Below, piece after piece: positions 6,925-16,062 of a stretch of DNA of 64,000 nt. Source of the DNA: UBA6911 sp964481255 (GTDB lineage Bacteria > Acidobacteriota > UBA6911); assembly GCA_964481255.1 (NCBI GenBank), contig CAYZTZ010000005.1, positions 5,122-69,121 on the forward strand. Direction: 5' to 3'. Each line of letters starts with the position of its first letter. The stretch's first letter is position 1. The translations under genes were made by a program, and so were the position numbers. Under the pieces are notes generated by a model. The model was not told where the DNA came from and ran no database searches. It worked only from the letters and a program-made list of their open reading frames with translations.

Positions 6925-8706
6925 ATGAAGCTTGACCCGCAATCTTGCCGCCGGTTCCGGATCCTTTGTCTCGTGATGTCCATTCTGGGGCCGGCCCTCG
7001 GGGTTTTCGCCGGCGTCTCGCGCTCCATCCAGGAAGAGTACAAGCGGGACTATGAAAACAAGGCTTTGTTCCTGAAAACCCCCATCTACTCGGAAAAGCA
7101 GCGCGTTTACATCACGGGTCAGTCCTTCAGGACCGAGCGGGGGAGCGGCCCGCCCCGCTTCAAGGTGGGGGACCAGCTCCGCGTCCTGCTCGTCGATTTC
7201 GGCGGGGACGAAATAAGGTTCAGGATGAGCGGCATTGAAACAGCCGGCCTGGTGGAGCTCGGCTTCAAGTTCGACGCCGAACTCCAGGAGAATTTCCCGA
7301 ACAAGGATGTCTTCGACCGGGCGCTCCGGTCCACTTTCACCGAAGGTCTGAGATACACGGATATTGAAGACGCCAAACAGGCCTTTGTGGTGGAGCAGTT
7401 CGAGCGGTCGGTGAGCGAGATCGCGGGCTCGGCCTCGGTCAGCCGTGAAACGGTCCTGAAAAGCCTCGCGCCGCACGTCCCGGCCTACCAGGAAGCGCAG
7501 CGCGAGATCGAAAACCTGAGGGGCAGGCTCCAGGACGTCTCCGCGCAGCTCGCCCAGTCGCAGGCCGAAAACCGGAAACGGGAATCGGAGCTGAAGGCGC
7601 TGCAGGCGGAATTCTCGCGCTTGAAGAGTGCGCACGCGGCGCTGCAGGAAAAGATGGAGAATTCGGCGCTGCAGGTATCCAGACTGGGCGAGGAGCTTCG
7701 CGACGCCAGAGGAACCGCGCAAGGTTATCAGAAGGAACTGGCCAGTCTTCAGAGATCCCTGAACCTGAAGGTGGACCCGGCGCGCGATCTTTCCGCGCAA
7801 ATCGCGGACCTCGGTCTGGCGACGCGCAAGCTGCAGAAGGATAATGAGGGCCTCAAAGCCCAGCTCGAGTCGCTGCAGAACGGCTTTGACGCCCAGAGGA
7901 CGGCTCAGGAGCGTCTCGTCAAGGAAAATGAGGGGCTGAAATCCGCCAACCGCCAGATGCAAAGCACGATCCAGGCTCTGACCTCCAAGGAGGACTCGCT
8001 CGCCCGGCAATATCTCGATTTACGGAACACGAAAGAGAAGCTCGATCTCTTCGCCCGGACGGTGCGGGCCCTGCGCACGCGCGTCACGCAGGAGACGACC
8101 GCAAGGGGATTCCGCCGAGGCAAAGCCGAGGTGTACCTCGGGAACATTCCCCTGGGCTCCCTGGACTGGAGCCTGCCCGTTTTCCTGAATCACAACGCAA
8201 CCGCCGGCGGCGAGGCGGTTTTTTCGGCCGAATCGATCGACTACGTGCGCCTCGCGCCGGAGGAGAGGCAGGTCCTGCGTTCCCTCGGAGACCGTCTGAA
8301 AATGCGGCTGGAACTGTTCTCCGACACGGCCACGGTAAGCGCGACCCCGGTCCTGAAGGAACCCGTTCAGGAAATCGGAGAACGCGACCGCCGCGCCTGG
8401 AAGTGGGACATCCACAATCGCGGGACCCAGAACGCCCGGCTGGTCCTCACCGCCCGGCTGGTCAACGCGAACTCCGACGAAATTCCATTGCTGCAACAGC
8501 ATCATGCCGTCGCGTCCTCGAACATCGTTCGCCGGGCGCGAGGCTACCTCCAGCCCATCCCTCTGGCTGTGGGGATAATCCTCGGCTTCCTCCTGTTCGG
8601 CATCGCCGGGATATTCCGCCGCGCCAGGAGAGAACGCGGCGCCGCAAAACAGGATGCCGGCGGCCGACCCGATCCCCGCGGTCCCATGGGGCGGAAGCAG
8701 CTGTGA
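6925..8706 (+). CDS. membrane-anchored coiled-coil protein, unknown function
   Basis: A 593-residue protein I cannot assign to a family. It begins with a hydrophobic segment (about 12-30, signal or anchor). A small beta-rich domain follows, with VGDQLRVLLVDFGGDEIRF and a coupling-like EGLRYTDIEDAK. A long heptad coiled coil runs from about 190 to 380. A C-terminal beta domain (YLGNIPLGSLDWSL) precedes a last transmembrane helix (about 550-568) and a basic tail. The start has GAGGA upstream. The layout suggests an envelope protein with a long periplasmic rod between two anchors. The divergent PP2C gene may be unrelated. Confidence 0.6.
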   Translation: MKLDPQSCRRFRILCLVMSILGPALGVFAGVSRSIQEEYKRDYENKALFLKTPIYSEKQRVYITGQSFRTERGSGPPRFKVGDQLRVLLVDFGGDEIRFRMSGIETAGLVELGFKFDAELQENFPNKDVFDRALRSTFTEGLRYTDIEDAKQAFVVEQFERSVSEIAGSASVSRETVLKSLAPHVPAYQEAQREIENLRGRLQDVSAQLAQSQAENRKRESELKALQAEFSRLKSAHAALQEKMENSALQVSRLGEELRDARGTAQGYQKELASLQRSLNLKVDPARDLSAQIADLGLATRKLQKDNEGLKAQLESLQNGFDAQRTAQERLVKENEGLKSANRQMQSTIQALTSKEDSLARQYLDLRNTKEKLDLFARTVRALRTRVTQETTARGFRRGKAEVYLGNIPLGSLDWSLPVFLNHNATAGGEAVFSAESIDYVRLAPEERQVLRSLGDRLKMRLELFSDTATVSATPVLKEPVQEIGERDRRAWKWDIHNRGTQNARLVLTARLVNANSDEIPLLQQHHAVASSNIVRRARGYLQPIPLAVGIILGFLLFGIAGIFRRARRERGAAKQDAGGRPDPRGPMGRKQL

Positions 8707-8844
8707 ACCTCGAATTCCACAAAGAAAGAACCGTTCGTCCAATGCGCGGTTATTCCGGCAATCACCTGCCGGCCGGGAGGAATCCGCCGTTGGCGGTCCG
8801 GGCGGAACGAACGGCCGCGCCCTTTGCCTTTCGGCGCGGAGGAA

Positions 8845-10662
8845 TCACTCGGGCCGGCCGGGCTGCATCCTGCCGGTGGACAGCCCCCAGGCCCGCACGC
8901 GGGCCGCGTCGCCGGCATTGAGAAAGCGGAAGTTGTACCTCTTGTTGTTGCGCGTTCGTATCGACAGCTCGCCCCCCTCGATCACAAAGGAGCGCAATTC
9001 CCGGTAGGACTCATAGAAGCTGTGATCCGTCTCGGCCGTCCTGTACTCGATGCCCTCGTCGCTCAAATAGAGATTCCCCCTGCAGCTGGAAAAGGCATGC
9101 CGATGTTCCACCGCGATGGGCGTCTGGACCAGGGCGCCGGCCTGAGCCCGGTCCCGCAGGTCCTGGATCATCGCCTGAATCCGCTCGGGTCCGTATCTTT
9201 CGGCCCCGCCGAGCTCCTTCGCCTTTTGAAGATGTTCCTCCGCCTGCTTGAGATTCCCCCGATGGTAATCGTAGAGCAGTCCCAGGTTCAGGTGCGCGAG
9301 CGTGTGGTTGGGATTGATGGAAAGGCATTTTTCGAAATGGAGGATGGCGGTGTCCAGCTGCTTCTGATCCTGGTAGTTGGCGCCCAGGTAGAAATACGCC
9401 TCGTCGCTGTTGGGTTCAAGCTTCAGGTACTCCTGCCATTCGGAGATGGATTTCTGATACAGCCCCGCGCGATAGGAGCCGATCGCGGCCTGCCGCAACG
9501 CCGAGATTCTCTGCCTCGACTGCTGTTCCTCCACCGTCCGCTGGAGCCGCTGTTGTTCCAGCTGAGCCGTCTCCGCGATTCTGGATTCAACGAACGCCAT
9601 CCTCGCCTTGCTGTAGCTGTCTTCGGGGAAGTACTGCAGCAGGAGCCTGAAATCATTCCGGGCGCCGCTCCAGTCGGAGGCCGCGATCTTGGTGTCGCCG
9701 CGGTTTTGAAGCAGCTCTTTGAGATGGGCTATAGCCTGCCTCGCGTAGATGTTGTTGCCGTCCAGGCGCTGGATGCTCCGGATGGCTTCATACGCGTTGT
9801 CTTTTTCCGGAGGCAGCAGGCTCCCCACTTTGATCGCGGCCTCGGCCTTCGTGATCCATTCCTGGATCTGCTTTTCCCGGTCCTTGACGCTCTGGTCGAT
9901 TTTGACCGCGACATCCGCAAGGCGTTCTCCGACGGAAGCATCGTCGGGATAGACCAGGGCGAGGTTCTTGTACTGCTTCTCGGACTCCAGCCAGTCCTCG
10001 CGGGCGTAGGCCGATTCCGCCAGCCTCCGGAACGTCTCGGCAAGTTTCGCCTTCGCCTCCGTCGCGTAGCTGTTGGCGGGATCGATGGAGAGGATCCTGT
10101 CGGCGAAAAAGAGCACGTTGTAATCCTCGGGAGGAGGAAGCAGGATATTCTCCTTCCGGGCGTTTTCCAGCTTTCGGCGCAACGCTTCCACTTCCGCCAG
10201 CTGTTCGTTGGTCAATTGCGGCACGATCGGCTCCAGGTTCCAGTGGAGATTCTCCGTGGAATAGGGCATGACCGCCACCTGCTGGACGACATCCTTGTAG
10301 CCTTCCTTGGCGCCTCGCACCGTGTGCGCGCCGCTGCGCAGACCCTGAAGAGTGAGGGGGGACGTGCCCCGCATCCGGCCGTCCACCCAGATGGCGGCGC
10401 CCGGAGGCGTCGTCTTGACGACCAGCCCGCCGTATTTCGGCTTCCAGTACTGGTAAAAGAAGACGGCGGTAAAAGCGAGGATGAAGCTGAGGACGAGAAC
10501 GGCGAAGCCGAGGATCAGGGTTCTAACGCGGATTTGCGCGGGCTCACGCCTTTGGGCCTGCGAAGCGTCGGCGGGCTCGCCTCCATCCAGCGGCGAACCG
10601 TCCACGGGGCAATAGAGATAGGTCTCGGGATAGGAATTCCGGCACCGTGGACACTCTTTCAT
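8845..10662 (-). CDS. zinc-ribbon, PEGA and TPR membrane protein
   Basis: A 605-residue protein. It opens with a zinc ribbon (CPRCRNSYPETYLYCPVDG, residues 4-22), then a transmembrane helix (about 48-70). A PEGA domain follows (GLVVKTTPPGAAIWVDG .. GTSPLTLQGLRSGAHTV, about 78-115), then many TPR-like helices to about residue 480 (YFYLGANYQDQKQLDTAI, AHLNLGLLYDYHRGNLKQA). A C-terminal beta-rich domain ends it. PEGA domains are usually extracytoplasmic and linked to surface or signalling proteins. No kinase domain is present, although zinc-ribbon/PEGA pieces often accompany kinases. The role is unknown. Confidence 0.75.
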   Translation of the reverse strand: MKECPRCRNSYPETYLYCPVDGSPLDGGEPADASQAQRREPAQIRVRTLILGFAVLVLSFILAFTAVFFYQYWKPKYGGLVVKTTPPGAAIWVDGRMRGTSPLTLQGLRSGAHTVRGAKEGYKDVVQQVAVMPYSTENLHWNLEPIVPQLTNEQLAEVEALRRKLENARKENILLPPPEDYNVLFFADRILSIDPANSYATEAKAKLAETFRRLAESAYAREDWLESEKQYKNLALVYPDDASVGERLADVAVKIDQSVKDREKQIQEWITKAEAAIKVGSLLPPEKDNAYEAIRSIQRLDGNNIYARQAIAHLKELLQNRGDTKIAASDWSGARNDFRLLLQYFPEDSYSKARMAFVESRIAETAQLEQQRLQRTVEEQQSRQRISALRQAAIGSYRAGLYQKSISEWQEYLKLEPNSDEAYFYLGANYQDQKQLDTAILHFEKCLSINPNHTLAHLNLGLLYDYHRGNLKQAEEHLQKAKELGGAERYGPERIQAMIQDLRDRAQAGALVQTPIAVEHRHAFSSCRGNLYLSDEGIEYRTAETDHSFYESYRELRSFVIEGGELSIRTRNNKRYNFRFLNAGDAARVRAWGLSTGRMQPGRPE

Positions 10663-10852
10663 CAGAGATTCACCTCAGCCTGGTTGAGCCCCTCCCGCCG
10701 GCGCGCCGCCCCCGGCCGCAAAGTCCGCGCATTTCCCGCAAATCCCTGCGTTCCGCTTTGAAAGCCCTATCGACCTGAGGCCGCCCGGCGGAGCTTCCGG
10801 GAGGCGCCCGCCGACGGGGGGCCGCTGAAGCGCGAGCCGGGCGGCCTGCGTC

Positions 10853-12229
10853 TTAAGGCATGGCGAACCTGGAGCGGGGCAGGAACTCGCCGCTTCCGGC
10901 GCGGCTCAGGACCCTGCCCTCGCGGGCGATCACCCTCCCCTTCTGCAGGACGAGCCACGTCGAGCCCCGCACCCTGATGCCCTCGTACGGCGTGTAATCC
11001 GAGCGGGACAGGCTCATGGATTTCGAGAGCGTGATCTCAGCCCTGGGATCAAAGATGACCATGTCGGCGTCACTCCCCACCGCCAGCGTCCCCTTCCTTG
11101 GGAAAAGCCCGAAAAGCTTGGCCGGGGTCGTGCATGCCAGGTCCACGAGCCGATTGGGCGACAGCTTCCCGCTTTGGATCCCGGCCGAGAAGAGCACGCC
11201 CAGCCGCTCCTGGATGCCGGGAAAGCCGCGCGGCGCCAGGGTGAAATTATCCCGGCCCAGGTCCTTCTGTCCCGCGTAATTGAAAGCCCAGTGATCGCTG
11301 CCGATCATATGGATGTCGCCGGCGGCGATCGCCTTCCAGAGGATTTCCTCATGCCATGCGGGGCGCAGGGGAGGCGCGCAGTAGTATTTGATCCCTTCCG
11401 GCTCCTCGTAGCGGTCGCTCCGCATCACGAGATAATGCGCGCAGGTTTCCGCGTAGACCACCTGTCCGCGGTCCCTGGCCGCCTTGACTTTTTCCACCGC
11501 GTGGGCGGACGAGAGACTCGTCAGGCACATCGGGGATTTCGCCATATCCGCCATGCTGATGGCGCGGGCCGTCGCCTGCGCCTCCACTTCCGGCGGCCGG
11601 GCTGCGGGGATATGCCTGGCCGCCGTCTTCCCTTCGGCGGCGAGCCGCCGCTCGAACAGATCGATGACCTCCCCGTTTTCCGCGTGGATGCAGGGGAGCG
11701 CGCCGGCGCCGCTTGCGCGCTGAAGGAATTCCAGAAGTTCGGCATCATTGATGTGCCGCTTCCCGCATCCGTCGAGCCTCAGGTGGAAACTGCTCACCCC
11801 CGCCTCGACCATGGCGGGAATCTCCCGCAGCAGGCCTTCGTTCACTTCGCTCAGGGCGATATGGAAACCATAGTCCACGATGGCCCGCGGCGCGGCCTTG
11901 GACTTCCACTCCTCGAGCGTTTGGGCCAGGGTCGCTCCCGGCGCCTGTTCCGCGAAATCGATGACGGTCGTGGTCCCGCCTGCGGCCGCCGCGGCCGTGG
12001 CCGTCTCGAAATCGTCCACGGTCGTCATTCCATCCGACTGCGTATCGATATGGGTGTGCATGTCCACGGCGCCGGGCAGAATCCATTTGTCCGCGGCGTC
12101 GATGATCTCGCTGGCTATCTTCGAGATCTCCCTGCCGATTTCCGATATGACGCCGTTCTTCACCAGAAGATCCGCCTTGTACGTGTCCGTGGCCGTGATG
12201 ATGGTTCCGTTCTTGATCAATGTCGTCAT
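10853..12229 (-). CDS. hydantoinase/dihydropyrimidinase-family protein with altered metal site
   Basis: The 458-residue product has the whole amidohydrolase fold of dihydropyrimidinases and D-hydantoinases: VDMHTHID (H58, H60), GGTTTVIDFAEQ, HAENGEVID (H182), GSDHWAFN and the ending FGLFPRKGTLAVGSDAD. Two of the six metal ligands are changed. The bridging carboxylated Lys, normally in SFK, is His149 (SSFHLRLD), and the His of the usual VH(M/L)(S/T) strand is Ser238 (CLTSLSS). So the binuclear centre is probably absent or different, and hydantoin hydrolysis is doubtful. No pyrimidine or hydantoin pathway genes are adjacent. Confidence 0.8.
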   Translation of the reverse strand: MTTLIKNGTIITATDTYKADLLVKNGVISEIGREISKIASEIIDAADKWILPGAVDMHTHIDTQSDGMTTVDDFETATAAAAAGGTTTVIDFAEQAPGATLAQTLEEWKSKAAPRAIVDYGFHIALSEVNEGLLREIPAMVEAGVSSFHLRLDGCGKRHINDAELLEFLQRASGAGALPCIHAENGEVIDLFERRLAAEGKTAARHIPAARPPEVEAQATARAISMADMAKSPMCLTSLSSAHAVEKVKAARDRGQVVYAETCAHYLVMRSDRYEEPEGIKYYCAPPLRPAWHEEILWKAIAAGDIHMIGSDHWAFNYAGQKDLGRDNFTLAPRGFPGIQERLGVLFSAGIQSGKLSPNRLVDLACTTPAKLFGLFPRKGTLAVGSDADMVIFDPRAEITLSKSMSLSRSDYTPYEGIRVRGSTWLVLQKGRVIAREGRVLSRAGSGEFLPRSRFAMP

Positions 12230-12506
12230 AAGCTCTCCCGCATGATGTTTCCGAGGGACGCCGGGAAAGGGTCCGTCCTTCCGTTTCCCCGACGCGCCGC
12301 GGGCCTCCCGCGGCCCTGCGCGCGGCTCGGGGATTCTTCGGCCTCATGAAGCGCCCCTCGCTCCGGACGCGAGCCAATGCGCCGATTATACCAGAGCCGG
12401 ACGCCGCTGTCTCTGCGGGCTCCGGGCCGCGGCGGGGATTTTATGCGCGCCGGGAGCGGGAATCCAGGGCTTTCCGGCCCGCGCGGATCGCGCGGCCTCG
12501 GGCGGC

Positions 12507-13802
12507 TCACCGTTCGAACACGCGGCTGAAAACGGCGTCGACGTTGCGCAGCTGAAGTTCCGGGTTCACCACGGAGCGGATCTCGTCGCGGGACAGGACC
12601 TTTGTAATGTCGGGGTCCTCGAGCAGGATCTCGATAAAGTCCCTGTCCTCGTCCCACACCTTCATGGAACAGCGCTGGACCCAGCGATAGGCCTCCTCCC
12701 GCGAGACTCCCCTGCGCGTAAGGTCCAGCAGCAGCTGCCCGGAGTAGGCCAGGCCCCGGGTCTGCTGGATGTTCCGGAGCATCCGTTCCGGATAGACGAC
12801 CATGGCCCCGATGATGCGCGTCATCGAGCGCAACATATAGGCGAGGACGGAGGTCGCGTCCGGCAGGATGACCCTTTCGGCCGAGGAGTGGGAAATATCG
12901 CGCTCGTGCCAGAGCGCGACATTCTCAAGGGCGGCGACCGCGTATCCCCGAAGCAGACGCGACAGGCCGGACACCTGCTCGCATTTCACCGGGTTCCTCT
13001 TGTGAGGCATGGCGGACGACCCCTTCTGACCCGCAGCGAACGGTTCTTCCACTTCCCGGACTTCGGTCCTCTGAAGATGGCGTATTTCGGTCGCGAACTT
13101 GTCGAGGGAACTCCCGATCACGGCGAGGGTGCACAGGTATTCCGCGTGCCGGTCCCGCTGCAGCGTCTGGGTGGACACGGGCGCGGCCTTCAACCCCAGA
13201 CGCTCGCAGACGCGCGCCTCCACGTCCGGGTCGAGGTGGGCGAAGGTTCCGACGGCGCCGGATATCTTGCCGACCGACACGGTCTCCGCCGCGCGCAGCA
13301 TCCGCTCGCGGTTGCGCCGCATCTCGTCGTACCAAACGGCAAGCTTCAGGCCGAAGGTGGTCACCTCGGCGTGCACCCCGTGAGTGCGGCCCATGATCAG
13401 GGTCTTGCGGTGCTCGCGCGCCCGGTCTCCCAGGACCATCCTGAGCTCGTCGATCGCGGCGATGATTTTTTCGCTGGCCTGCTTCAGCTGGAGGCCGCGC
13501 GCCGTGTCGATCACGTCGGTCGACGTGAGCCCCCAATGGATATAGCGGGCCTCGGGCCCGACGAATTCGGCGACGCTGGTCGTGAAAGCGATCAGGTCGT
13601 GGTGCGTCGTCTTCTCGATCTCCTTGATTCTCGCGACGGAAAAAGCGGCCTTCCTTTCGATCGTCTCCATCGCGTCCCCCGGGATCCAGCCTTTCTCGGC
13701 CAGAACCCGGCATACCTCCAGCTCGACCCGGAGCCAGGTCCGGAACATGTTCTCCTCGGACCAGATCTCCGCGAAATCTTCAGGCATGTACCGATCAATC
13801 AT
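12507..13802 (-). CDS. purB: adenylosuccinate lyase
   Basis: Catalyses two beta-eliminations in purine synthesis (SAICAR to AICAR; adenylosuccinate to AMP). The 431-residue product has the fumarase/aspartase superfamily signature GSSAMPHKRNPVKCE, the THHDLIAF segment with paired His, HWGLTSTDVIDTA and GRTHGVHAE. Length fits the bacterial short form. It is the last gene of an operon with the M16 peptidase and yycJ (46-bp gap to yycJ). Confidence 0.96.
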   Translation of the reverse strand: MIDRYMPEDFAEIWSEENMFRTWLRVELEVCRVLAEKGWIPGDAMETIERKAAFSVARIKEIEKTTHHDLIAFTTSVAEFVGPEARYIHWGLTSTDVIDTARGLQLKQASEKIIAAIDELRMVLGDRAREHRKTLIMGRTHGVHAEVTTFGLKLAVWYDEMRRNRERMLRAAETVSVGKISGAVGTFAHLDPDVEARVCERLGLKAAPVSTQTLQRDRHAEYLCTLAVIGSSLDKFATEIRHLQRTEVREVEEPFAAGQKGSSAMPHKRNPVKCEQVSGLSRLLRGYAVAALENVALWHERDISHSSAERVILPDATSVLAYMLRSMTRIIGAMVVYPERMLRNIQQTRGLAYSGQLLLDLTRRGVSREEAYRWVQRCSMKVWDEDRDFIEILLEDPDITKVLSRDEIRSVVNPELQLRNVDAVFSRVFER

Positions 13803-13848
13803 GGCGTACCGTCCCCAGTCTCCGGTGAATCCAATTCAAGAGCCTGTT

Positions 13849-14634
13849 TCAATAGCGGTAGGTCCTGCTGACCCGGTCCTGCCCGGCCAGCTCCAGCCGC
13901 GTCTGGCAGGCCAGCAGGCTCGACCGTTCCTCGAGAGCCCTCTGCGCGGACAGCAGGGCGAGCTCCGGCAGATTGTTTTTCCGGCTGAGGTGGGCCAGGA
14001 CCACGTGCGCGGCGCGCCCGTCGAAATCCTTCGCGAGGTATTGCGCCACGGCATCGTTGGAAAGATGGCCCCGCCGGCTCATGACGCGCTGCTTCAGCGC
14101 CCAGGGATAGGGGCCCACCTTGAGCATCCGGACGTCGTGGTTGGATTCCAGGATGATGCCGTCACAGCCCTTCAGCCGCTCGACGACAAGATTGGATACA
14201 TAGCCCAGATCCATGACGATGCCGATTTTCACCCCGTCCTTCTCGATCAGGAAGGCGAGCGGATCGATGGCGTCATGAGGCACCGAGAAGCTGGTGAAAC
14301 GAAAGCCGTGCACTTCGAAGCACTCGCCGGAGCCGATCTTCCGGTGCCTGCGCGCGTCCAGAGACATCCCGAAACCGGCCCAGGCGGATTCCGTCATGAA
14401 AACCGGGATGTCCAGATCCTTCGCGAACGGCCCGACGCCGCGGCAGTGATCGCCGTGCTCGTGGGACACGACGATGGCCGAAACCTGATGCGGCTCAAGC
14501 CCGCATTCCCTCAGCCGCCGCGCGGTCTCGCGGCCGCTCAGTCCGACGTCCACCAGGATGTGCGTCGACCCGTCGCTCACCAGCGTGGTGTTGCCCGAAC
14601 TGCCGCTTCCCAGCAGAGTAAAACTGAGTCCCAT
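13849..14634 (-). CDS. YycJ/WalJ-type metallo-beta-lactamase-fold hydrolase
   Basis: A 261-residue metallo-beta-lactamase-fold protein with the metal motif SHEHGDH (H58, H60, D62, H63), LLGSGSSGN at the N-terminus, a later VPHDA histidine and AHLSRKNN near the end, the layout of the YycJ family (predicted 5'-3' exonuclease linked to DNA mismatch repair or cell-wall regulation in Firmicutes). It starts three bases after the peptidase stop, so it is in the same transcript. Only the broad family is certain. Confidence 0.85.
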   Translation of the reverse strand: MGLSFTLLGSGSSGNTTLVSDGSTHILVDVGLSGRETARRLRECGLEPHQVSAIVVSHEHGDHCRGVGPFAKDLDIPVFMTESAWAGFGMSLDARRHRKIGSGECFEVHGFRFTSFSVPHDAIDPLAFLIEKDGVKIGIVMDLGYVSNLVVERLKGCDGIILESNHDVRMLKVGPYPWALKQRVMSRRGHLSNDAVAQYLAKDFDGRAAHVVLAHLSRKNNLPELALLSAQRALEERSSLLACQTRLELAGQDRVSRTYRY

Positions 14635-14637
14635 GGA

Positions 14638-15900
14638 TCACAGTCCCGTCTTCACCGAGTCCGGGCCCAGGCCGTCCGGACTTCCGAGCGCCGCCAGGGC
14701 CAGATGGGAACCATCAAATAATCCATTGGCGAGGCGCCGGATGTCCCGCGCCGTCACGCGCTCCACGGCCCTGAGGATTTCCTCCAGCCTGTAAAAGCGC
14801 CCGAAGTAGATCAGTTGCTGCGCAAGATGCGTCATGCGGCTGCTGGAGCTTTCGAGGCTCAGCATCAAGGAGCCCTTGATGCTCTCCTTGGCCCTTTTCA
14901 GTTCCCGGTGCGGCACGAGCTCCTCGCGCAGTCTCCGGAATTCCCTCAGCGTCAGGTCCACCACCTGCGCGGCCTTTTCGGGGGCCGTCCCGGCGTACAC
15001 CATCAGGGAACCCGCGTCGCGATAAAGGTTCAGCATCGAAAAAATCGAATAGACGAGGCCGCGCTTCTCGCGGATGTTCTGAAAGAGCCTGGAGCTCAGG
15101 CCGCCGCCGAGGATGCTGCTCAGGAGATGGCAGCAGTAGCGGTCCTCCGACGTGATGGGGGGGGAGACAGTCCCCAGGCAAAGGTGCGTTTGTTCCAGCT
15201 GGTCCTTCCGGCGCACGACAAGGCCGGCGTGCGCCCGGGGCGGCGGGCCCGGATCCGCCGCATCGCCCGGCTGCAGCGCCGAGAAATAGCGTTCGGCCAG
15301 CTCCTGCACCTCCCGGTGACGGATGTTGCCGGCGACCGCCACAATCATGTTTCCGGCGTTGTAGTTTTTTCTGAAGAACTCCAGGACGTCGCGGCGGCTG
15401 ATCCGACCGACGGTCTTTTTCGTCCCTGAAATGGGGCGGCCCAGCGGGTGGCCCTTCCAGAACTTCTCGAGGTAAATGTCGAGGATCAGCTCCTGAGGCG
15501 AGTCCTCCACCATGCGGATCTCTTCAAAAATCACCTCCCGCTCGCGTTTCATCTCGACAGGCGGGAACGCGGGATTCAAAACGATGTCGGACAGGAGTTC
15601 AAAAGCAAACGGGAGATGCTCATCCAGAACCTTGGCGTAAAAGCCCACGTACTCCTTTTCGGTGAAGGCGTTGAGCTGTCCGCCCACCGAATCGATGGCC
15701 TCGGCGATATCCTTGGCCGAACGCTTCCGCGTGCCCTTGAAAAGCAGGTGCTCGATAAAGTGGGACAGGCCCGTCTTGTCGGCCTCCTCGACGCGCGAAC
15801 CGCATTTTACCCAGACTCCCAGCGACACGGAACGCAGATGCGGCATAACCTCGGAAGCGATCGTGAGGCCGTTCTTCAGTACCTTTTTGCGGACATCCAT
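14638..15900 (-). CDS. M16-family zinc metallopeptidase
   Basis: A 420-residue insulinase/processing-peptidase-like protein. The inverted zinc motif HFIEH (H47, E50, H51) and the distal EEIRMVEDSP glutamate are present, followed by RPISGTKKTV and the second-half GGGLSSRLFQNIREKRGLVY block typical of bacterial PqqL/YmxG-type peptidases. The start ATG at 15900 is chosen because MDVRKKVLKNGLTI is the usual N-terminus; the longer upstream frame runs antisense to rlmN. The gene is first in an operon with yycJ and purB and is divergent from rlmN (162 bp). Confidence 0.92.
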   Translation of the reverse strand: MDVRKKVLKNGLTIASEVMPHLRSVSLGVWVKCGSRVEEADKTGLSHFIEHLLFKGTRKRSAKDIAEAIDSVGGQLNAFTEKEYVGFYAKVLDEHLPFAFELLSDIVLNPAFPPVEMKREREVIFEEIRMVEDSPQELILDIYLEKFWKGHPLGRPISGTKKTVGRISRRDVLEFFRKNYNAGNMIVAVAGNIRHREVQELAERYFSALQPGDAADPGPPPRAHAGLVVRRKDQLEQTHLCLGTVSPPITSEDRYCCHLLSSILGGGLSSRLFQNIREKRGLVYSIFSMLNLYRDAGSLMVYAGTAPEKAAQVVDLTLREFRRLREELVPHRELKRAKESIKGSLMLSLESSSSRMTHLAQQLIYFGRFYRLEEILRAVERVTARDIRRLANGLFDGSHLALAALGSPDGLGPDSVKTGL

Positions 15901-16062
15901 GGGCTTATCGGGGCGCGGCCATTGTGCCAGCCGTATTACTACCACAGAGTATCCCATGCCAGGAAGACTCAAACGCAAAATCTTTGCCCGCGTTCGAATT
16001 CCTGTACTCGAAGACTCCCCCGGGGAAATGGTATTGTTGCAGCAGCGGATGCAGACGGAGCC

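Noticed and set aside
8824..10761. 645-codon plus-strand open frame
   Set aside because: Antisense to the PEGA-TPR gene, whose domains are clear; the frame has no recognisable motif and is open because of high GC.
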